Shown here one piece after another: positions 57,327 through 64,000 of a stretch of 64,000 nt of DNA (its first letter is position 1; each line of letters begins with the position of its first letter). Source of the DNA: Pinus tabuliformis (lineage: Eukaryota; Streptophyta; Pinopsida; Pinales; Pinaceae); contig CM062820.1 in the NCBI GenBank assembly GCA_031772625.1, forward strand, positions 316,976,783 through 317,040,782, read 5' to 3'. The notes below the pieces were generated by a model. That model had not been told where the DNA came from. It searched no databases and saw only the letters and a program-made list of their open reading frames with translations. A program made the translations under genes and the position numbers.

Positions 57327-57594
57327 GAAAGGAAATATTTTTGGTTGGTTTTTTTGTTTCTTTTTCCCCACACTGAAAGTACCCGCAGAAACTGAAATTG
57401 TGATTGAACAAAATAAGTTGAAACTAGCTAAAATGAACTTGCTAAATGGAAATTTGCAGCATTGAAAAGGAAAGCAAGGAAATGCAGAACTGAAAGAAAA
57501 GAAATGACTAGTCTACTTTTGCCGAAATAAACTATTAGCAAAATGTTGCAATGGGAAATAGAAGAAAGCAGTAATCACATAATAGTCTAACGCT

Positions 57595-57612
57595 TCCCTG
57601 GCAACGGTGCCA
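57595..57612 (-). other. Primer-binding site of element J (tRNA-Asp type, mutated)
   Basis: On the minus strand this is TGGCACCGTTGCCAGGGA, two changes from the site of H. Confidence 0.82.
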
Positions 57613-57617
57613 AAAAG

Positions 57618-59730
57618 TAGTGAGCGCCAGTATTGCAGCAAGAATGCTGCAACTCCTAGGCTACCAACTTTACTTTTATCAACCCGGTAGTTCGTAACAA
57701 ACTTGGAAGTGTTAGTGCTATATGCACAAGTACTAGTTCTCACTGCAGGTTGTCACTTGGTCAGCCGGCGCGAGATCACTAGGAGCTCAAGCCAACTTCT
57801 ATAAATTTCAAAAGAAGCTCTATGTGTGATGAAAGGAAAGAAAGATTACTCTACAGATGCTATTCTAACTGCAGAAAGGAGAAAGACTAGAATGTAAAGC
57901 AAAACCTAGTAAACCCTAATTAACAAGCTAATTCTACTTTTGCCAAAAACACTATGAAAACCATGAAAGAAATGCCATTACCTACTCAAGGAAGTAAACA
58001 ACATCTAACCATGCTATTTCTGGAATTAAATAAGCAAAAAAAACATATTTTTGGATTTTGATGTGTTTTATGTGAATTTAACATGCATCTAATTTATTGT
58101 GTGTGAGTGTGGCAGCGAACAGGTGGCGTTAGAGGGCGGTTTTGGAGCTTGGGAGGATGTAGGATGGTGTGGATGGGTCCTAGGAGGTCTTAGGTGGCCT
58201 TCTAGAGGCTTTTCCCACACTCGGCCTTCAAAAGAAAGCCTACAGGAAAAACTACAAGAGGACACAGGAAAACTACAGGAGGAAAACAGGGAAACTACAA
58301 GAGGAGGCTGAGAGAAATTTTCACTGTTTTGAGGGTGTGAGTGTGGGTGAAAAATGTGGATGAAGGTTGGAATGAGGTGTTAGGGCACCTAAGTTCTACC
58401 ATGAATCGCCAGGAGAGAGAAAGATGATTGGGTTTGCTCAAGGAGAGAGGAAGAAGTTCTATGAAAATGAAGGAAACTAGGGCAGAATTGAGGTGAGGTT
58501 TGGGAGACCTATAGGGCATGGATCAGATGGAGGGTGTGATTGCTAGTAAGCTGACCTACTGTTGGAAGAGATCTGCTACATAGAAACTGATATTCAACCA
58601 AGAAAATCAAGCAACCAATGAAATGAGTGCATCCGAGGAAAAACAGAGTTTTGCATTAAAATGGCCTAAACTATGATGTATAGAAGGAAATGCTGGAAAA
58701 TGTTGTACGAAAGGAAAGCATGCAAAAGGAATATTGAAAATCAGGAAGTGAACATGATAAAGAAGATCTAAAGCAAAGAAAAACTAGACTATCAACCTAC
58801 TAGAGAGCTGCAAACACTAGAAGTCCTAGGAATGAGGAAAATCTATGTTTTTGGGGCCGCAAGAGAGTCTTTGCCTCAAATCATGGTCCCAGAGGGAGGA
58901 AGAGAGGCCAAGGCATTTTTGCTAGCCTTTTGAATCTTCTCTAATCACTGCTTAACCTGCTATAGAAAATGCAAATGGAAGCAAGCTACTAAATCATCAA
59001 AAGCAACCTATTCTTAACCATAAGAGAAATACATCTAACAGCAAACTAATCTACAAAATGAAGTAAAGCATAAAAATACAAGTAAGGAGAAGCTTGGCTG
59101 CTTGGATTAGGCCCTAACCCAAGAGCTTCAGCCCTCTGAGGTAGCTCATTGCTAGCTCAAAAAGGATTCCATCTTCATTATCAAAAATTAGCAAGATTAC
59201 ATAAAACTGTCATAAAATAGTAAGCTCGAAATTTGAGCAGAGTTTACACAAGAAAAAAAAGTTGACCCTAGTGAGGCCCTAGGCCTCTCTACTTATACAT
59301 TTGAAGCTACCAATAGCTTCCTTAAAATAAGGGAGGCTTGGATCCCAAAACTTGAGATAACTATCAATCATCTTCCACTTGCTCGACTGCCATCTAGTAC
59401 ATGATTCAGCTGCTTGTACTCTGAGCTGAATGAAGGGGAATTCGAAGTGAGGAGCAATAAATGAGGGGGATTCCATCCTATAAGTCCTCTCCTCTATCTA
59501 CTTCGAGTTATTGTTGTAGCTTGACCACTAGATCCTTGACTTTGACCTCGAAATCCATCAATAATTTGCATTAAATACATGTTATACCACATGGCATAAT
59601 AACTAACTCAACTCACCCTATAAGCATAAATATAATCAGAAAATCATACAATAAGCTAAGAGAATGGTTTATTTGACTAGGTTAGGAGGTAAAATAAGCC
59701 CATATAATTACCCATTTATGAGGCTCATCA
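57618..59730 (-). repeat. 5' LTR of element J
   Basis: About 2.11 kb, starting TGATGAGCCTC on the minus strand. The inner end aligns with H, with TG mutated to TA on the plus strand. TATAAGTA lies at 59290-59297. Short words CTACAGGAAAA and ACTACAAGAGG repeat near 58240-58310. Confidence 0.82.
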
Positions 59731-60578
59731 CAAAGGTGGCCCAAGTAGCATAATAATGCATCATGGAGGTGGAAGTTTGGAACTTTCTTGCCATCTACTA
59801 GCATCTAGAATGTGGTGAACTTTGGATCATTTTTATACATTTTTCGCCATCTAGAGGTCTTGTGCCCATAAGAGTTGAGAACAGTGGTCAGTGTTGCAAC
59901 CGGTGGTTGACTGAGGCAATATGCAGCATGATTGGTGTTTCCCTTCTTGTATTTTATATTCAAATGGTATTCTTGCATATATGTGGACTACTTCTGATGG
60001 AAATTGTTTTGTAGCTTCCCTTAGGTCTGTATAAACTGTAGGGGTCGGTGATCTGTGTGGATGACTGTCTCTTTGCCTAGAATGTAATGTTTCCATTATC
60101 AGTAAGCATGCATAATGGAATACATCTCCTTATCATAGGTGGGGTGTTTCTGAATTGTGTCGGAAAGTATATCACTGTGATAGGCCATCAAATGCCCTTG
60201 TTGGGTGAGAATTGCACCAATAGCATAGTCATAAGTGTTTGTCTCAATTTCAAATGGTTGTTTCAAGTCTGGAAATGTGAGTACTTATATAGAGCAGACA
60301 CGGTGCTTTAGCTCAATAAATGCCTTATGTTGGGACTTGGAATAGAAAAACTTTTCTTTCGCTCCACCCTTGGTAACTTGACTCAAAGGCCAAGTGATAT
60401 GAGAGAATCCCAACACGAACCTCCAATAAAAATTGGCAAGGCCCAAAAAGTTGTGAAGCTCAGTTAGAGTGGTTGGGGTTGTCTAAACCTGAATGACTTG
60501 GATCTTAGCTAGATCCACATGCATTCCTTGCTCATAAATGATGTAACCTAGATATTAGACTTGGCCCATGCCAAAGGT
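59731..60578 (-). pseudogene. RT end and RNase H of element F
   Basis: RNase H motifs are readable across stops. HTDHRPLQF (about 60060) carries one catalytic Asp. The ADxLSR motif reads AAYCLSQ, so the last Asp is Tyr. The linker up to CYLGHLC follows, and J cuts in at 59731 where the integrase zinc domain would begin. Several stops and frame changes occur. Confidence 0.7.
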
Positions 60579-60995
60579 TCACTTATCCAAGTTGTCATAT
60601 AGCTTGTGTTTTCGTAGGGTTTGAAGGACCTGTCGAATGTGTTCCAAGTTCTCTTCCCAACTCTTGCTGAGGATGAGGATGTCGTCTAGATATACAATCA
60701 CAAATGAGTTGGTAAAGGGCCGCAATATGTCATCCATTAGCCTCATAAAAGTTGCAGGGGAATTTTTCAATCTGAAAGGCATGACCAACCACTCAAAAAG
60801 GCCCTCCTTGGATTTGAAGGCAGTCTTCCATACATTTGTGGGTTTTATTGGAACCTGGTGATAGAAAAACTTTAAATCGATCTTGATAAAATAATTGGCC
60901 CCTTTGAGTTGGTCAATAAGGTCATCAATCTGTGGGATTGGATACATGTTCCTCACAGTAGTTTTATTTAGTGCCTGATAATCAATACAGAGCAT
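60579..60995 (-). pseudogene. Reverse transcriptase core of element F
   Basis: A 138-codon open stretch contains LCIDYQALNK, KIDLKFFYHQVPI, the fingers-palm motif EWLVMPF and the catalytic YLDD in FVIVYLDDILI. It matches the gypsy RT of chromovirus-like elements. It ends at a stop near 60579 and has no usable start of its own. Confidence 0.85.
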
Positions 60996-61740
60996 CCAGG
61001 TCCCATCCTTCTTTTGTACAAATACAATCAGGCTCCCACGGGGTGAGGAACTCGGTCAAATGCACCCTTTTTGCAGCAACTCCTGGATCTACCCCTTGAT
61101 TTCTTCATTTTCTATAATAGAGTGGTGGTATATTGGCCCATATAATATAGGTGTTATGGGAGTCAAATTGATCGAATGCTTGACCTGATGTCCCTGTATT
61201 CTTCCACGACATTAACCACCTACTTCTACTGCACAGTGGAACCCTTCCCACAAGCCACGCATGTGGCAAAGGTCTTCCCCTTACTTTGAGAATGAATCAA
61301 AAAGAAAACAAATTTCCCATTTTGGGAAATGATCTCACTGCATTGCTTAGCATATATCAAAGAGATGGTGGTAGGCGGGGCCACCTCCAGTATTCTATAT
61401 AACTTACTACCCAAAGTAATAATAAAAGTGTGAGGACTTGACTCATACACAACATTACGCTTCCACAAGTGTGGTTGGCCTAATAATACATCACAAACTT
61501 CAAGAAGAGAAACATCACAAAGTACCTCATACGTGAAGGGCTTGATGTTGTAGGGAAGGCGACACTATTGGCTGACGTAGAGATATCGTCCTTGGTGAAG
61601 CCACCCGATGGTGTATGTTTGTGGGTGTGGTGTGGTTGGTAGGCCCAATCGCTTCATGACCACTATTGAAATAAAGTTCTTTTGGCACTCGTTGACAACA
61701 ATGAACTATAACGGCGAAACCTTCACCCACTTCTGTGAGT
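60996..61740 (-). pseudogene. Protease and linker of element F
   Basis: Readable pieces on the minus strand include KRLGLPTTPHPQTY (about 61650) and CDVLLGQPHLWKRNVVYE (about 61470), the C-terminal part of the gypsy protease (LLGQPxLW). The linker toward RT follows. The active-site DSG-type motif is not recognisable: at the expected place a stop and NECQKNFIS stand. Confidence 0.65.
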
Positions 61741-62932
61741 GGAAGAGACGCTTACCTTCCTCTAGATCTTCAGGCTCAATATTTTGGTTCTTGTTGGTGG
61801 CAACGGTGGCACTAGGCTCCACATCAATAATCTGCTTCCCTTTGTCATTCTCCTTGCTGAGTTTTGACTCAGAGTAAAAACATGCATCTGACTCTGAAGC
61901 CTTCATCTCGCCGACCAGTGACTGCTTGGGTCAACACTCACTTGTGTTGTGAGTAGGACTCTTATGGAACCCACACCACTTCTCTATGTCCTTATTTGTC
62001 TTCGTGGTGTTTTTCTTTGCTTATGGATTTGACAGGTTGTCTTGGGTCACCCTGCCTTGGCTTTGTCCTTTGTTTTTTGGTTTGGGGGCATCATTCCCTT
62101 GCTTTGGATTTGTAGATTAAAAGTCTCGCTTCATCTGTTTAAATTTTTGCTCGATCTTGATAGCGTATCGATAGGTGGTGCCAAGTGAGGAGATGTCCAG
62201 GAACACCATCTCATCTTGAATGTATTTCTGTAGACATTCGTGGTACATGAGTACCAGATGCTGCTTAGAATCCTTGATACCCAACTTCATGCGAAGGGTA
62301 TAAAAAACATTTATTAACTTCGGCATGTCTTGGTCCCTTCCCTGCCGCAATGTGGTCCACTTTATATACTTATCTTCATAGCTCCTGATAGGTCAATACC
62401 ACTTCTTGATGGTGTATCAGAAAGAATTCCAAGTGGGTGTAGCTGAAAATAGTGAGGGTTCCCTATTGTCCCTCTGCTCACAGTAGGTTTCCCAACAGTC
62501 CTTGACATGGGGGGCAGCTTTGAGGAGTGTAAAAGTAATCTTTTCCCTATTGGAAAAATCATGAACCGAAAAATATCCTTCCAACATATTTAACCATTTA
62601 TCTATGGCATCCGCATCTATCTAGCCTTCAAATATGGGAATGTCAAAGTTAACTTGTCCCTTAAAGGGAGTGGTGCCTCCAAGGTGGATGTTAGATGAAG
62701 ATGCGTCGTTTGTGGGAATCCACCGAAGGATCTGGGCAAAGTTGTCCATCATCTCATTCCTTCGTCGCTCAAGGGCTTCTTTGAACAATATTTTGAAAGG
62801 ATATCCTGCTCCATTGTATTTATTTTCTTCCACCATGGGAGGTCGTCGGGGTTGGTGAGGCCTATCTTGCAAAGGTTTAACCAGTTCAAGCCCTAACTCC
62901 TTATACCATAACCTCATTGGGGACATGCACAA
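61741..62932 (-). pseudogene. gag of element F
   Basis: It starts near MCMSPMRLWYKELG (62932). The N-terminal part (62932-62621) ends in a stop after FDIPIFEG. The typical gag core follows, with DKWLNMLEGYFSVHDFS, then CQ-rich basic sequence and a knuckle-like CGFHKSPTHNTSEC (about 61960). The C-terminal acidic stretch (61906-61706) is open. Several stops break the frame. Confidence 0.7.
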
Positions 62933-62954
62933 AAAGATAGAGAAAGAAAAGACC

Positions 62955-62966
62955 GCTTTGATACTA
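62955..62966 (-). other. Primer-binding site of element F
   Basis: TAGTATCAAAGC on the minus strand, two changes from the initiator-Met site TGGTATCAGAGC, one base from the LTR. Confidence 0.7.
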
Positions 62967-62967
62967 G

Positions 62968-63572
62968 TGATCTAGATTTACACAGGAATGAAATGAAATA
63001 TAGATATAAACTTAAACACAAAGATACAGCGAAAACAAAACTTTAATTCATTAATAACAAAGCACTAAAATTGTTTACATGCAGAAAGGAAATAAACCAG
63101 CTCATGCGATGATAGCTTATCTCTAAGAAGAGATGTGGTGGATATCTACCTTCTAAAATATGTTACAATGAGGCTCGAAGGCCTACTTATTATTGAGAAA
63201 TAATGGAAAACCCTAAACATCCAAAAACTCAACACTAGGAGTGAAGCGTCTGTGGGCCACATTGGGGTAAATTGGTACACCAACTTCCCGGGGTCATAAC
63301 TTTGACATACAATCTTCATTTGATGTGTATGATACCTTGTTAGAAATATCTATACGAGGACTACACATTTCGATCACAAACCATTCTCATAGGCTATGGG
63401 TTTTCCCATTTAAAAAAAAAAATATCGTTTAGGGCCTCAAAATGGCTCCAGAAGTTCAAGACCCAAAAAATTCCAAAAATAGTAAATTGTGCTACAATTA
63501 AGGAAACTAAAAGAAACAATGGTGGGGGTCCAATTGCAATAGGTGGGTGGCCATTAATATCCACCTGGATCA
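62968..63572 (-). repeat. LTR of element F, shared by two internal regions
   Basis: 605 bp, starting TGATCCAGGTGGATATT and ending CTAGATCA on the minus strand. Downstream of it is the PBS and gag of one copy (62966 and below). Upstream of it are a polypurine tract (AGGGGGGAGGAA) and the chromodomain of another copy (63573 and above). Confidence 0.8.
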
Positions 63573-64000
63573 TTCCTCCCCCCTAGGTAGAAATGGTCCC
63601 CACTGCATTGAGTGCCTTCGTGATATGAGGAAACTTATATTGAACTTGGTCCCTAGTGAGCCACTTGCTTTGATGTAGGAGTTGGCCAGCTTTGACAACA
63701 TGATACGGTTAGATCTTCTGCCGACAAGTGTCCTTGATCTATGTGTCCATGATCCGATCAGTCGTGGCCTATTCCATGCAGTACCGGTTTAGCTCTGTTG
63801 GTGTGAGTTGTTCTGCAATGCCTTATGTGTCTAGTAATAGTGGAAAGTAAGGCCAAAGGTGGTCCACATTGAACACTGGGTGCAAGCCAAGGAATGGGAG
63901 AACGTTGAGCTCAAAAGAACTGTCTCCCATAGCCTTCATGATGGTGTAAGGCCCATATCGGAGTGGTCTGAGTTTACGATGGGCTCTAGTGAGGTTCTCT
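63573..64000 (-). pseudogene. Integrase end and chromodomain of a second F copy
   Basis: The minus-strand reading runs from the window edge: AHRKLRPLRYGPYTI, VFNVDHLWPYFP, then the chromodomain-like QLLHQSKWLTRDQVQYKFPH and a PPT at 63573-63585. A few stops are present. It is closely similar to 33520-33960 and continues beyond the window. Confidence 0.78.

Larger units (their letters stand above)
48639..59730 (-). mobile_element. Element J: older Athila-like retrotransposon, 3' end lost
   Basis: It has the same plan and sequence family as H: 5' LTR 59730-57618, PBS, gag-pol (57326-51928), spacer, and a 3' ORF cut at 48639 by H. It has many more stops and frameshifts than H. The rest of the 3' ORF and the 3' LTR are absent from the window. 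J is inserted in element F between RNase H and integrase. CAAAG at 59731-59735 is the probable target duplication on the right side. Confidence 0.85.
59731..63572 (-). mobile_element. Element F: chromovirus-like gypsy element, 5' part
   Basis: On the minus strand: LTR 63572-62968, a Met-type PBS, gag, protease, RT and RNase H to 59731, where J begins. The missing integrase and chromodomain are of the type found at 33520-34390. I infer that both belong to one element of about 5-6 kb which received J and H. An independent second copy is the alternative. Confidence 0.7.

Noticed and set aside
63400-63425. A runs and T runs (also 40750-40790, 49735-49760) as LINE or SINE tails
   Set aside because: They lie inside LTRs or spacers of gypsy elements and have no adjacent LINE or SINE sequence or target duplication.
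1-64000. Host genes, tRNA genes or an operon-like system
   Set aside because: No exon-like conserved protein outside retroelements, no tRNA cloverleaf and no bacterial features were found on either strand.

Overview
The window looks like intergenic DNA of a large-genome seed plant. A gymnosperm is a reasonable guess, but nothing here proves it. No host protein gene, tRNA gene or intact rRNA gene is visible. Almost everything is Ty3/gypsy-type LTR retrotransposon, inserted into one another in at least three nests and later cut by deletion. Elements are named A-J here for convenience. The assignments rest on LTR pairs, TG...CA ends, primer-binding sites, polypurine tracts, target-site duplications and protein motifs read by eye. 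No database search was run.

Region 1 (1-17701, + strand). Element C is a Tat/Ogre-like element whose left part lies outside the window. It shows an integrase, a second RNase H downstream of the integrase, a displaced gag-protease piece, a long repeat-rich 3' tract and a 3' LTR (16650-17701). Its integrase is split by element A (273-12775, same superfamily, gag only, TSD AGAAG). The 3' LTR of A is in turn split by element B (7196-12385, minus strand, TSD CTTTT). B is a compact element with 1.5-kb LTRs and one coiled-coil/G-patch/zinc-knuckle protein.

Region 2 (17702-29588). A 41-bp minisatellite abuts the C LTR. Next comes the tail of element E, containing a 5S rRNA-derived relic. The 1.66-kb 3' LTR of E (19861-29588) is split by element D (20756-28824), a gag-protease-only relative of A and C with different LTRs.

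Region 3 (29589-34796). About 3.3 kb has no recognisable gene. It is followed by the 3' end of a chromodomain-bearing gypsy element F (LTR, chromodomain, integrase tail). A 0.4-kb second copy of nearby DNA then lies at what looks like a deletion scar.

Region 4 (34797-63572, minus strand). Element H is Athila-like, with a tRNA-Asp-type PBS, gag-pol in one frame and a large 3' ORF. It sits inside J, an older Athila-like element, and J sits inside F between RNase H and integrase. The left end of H, the 3' end of J and the integrase core of F are missing, as if one deletion had removed all three. From 63573 the tail of another F copy shares the LTR at 62968-63572.

Most reading frames carry stops or frameshifts. 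The best preserved are H gag-pol (three nonsense codons, no visible frameshift), the gag of D, and the B protein (one nonsense codon).
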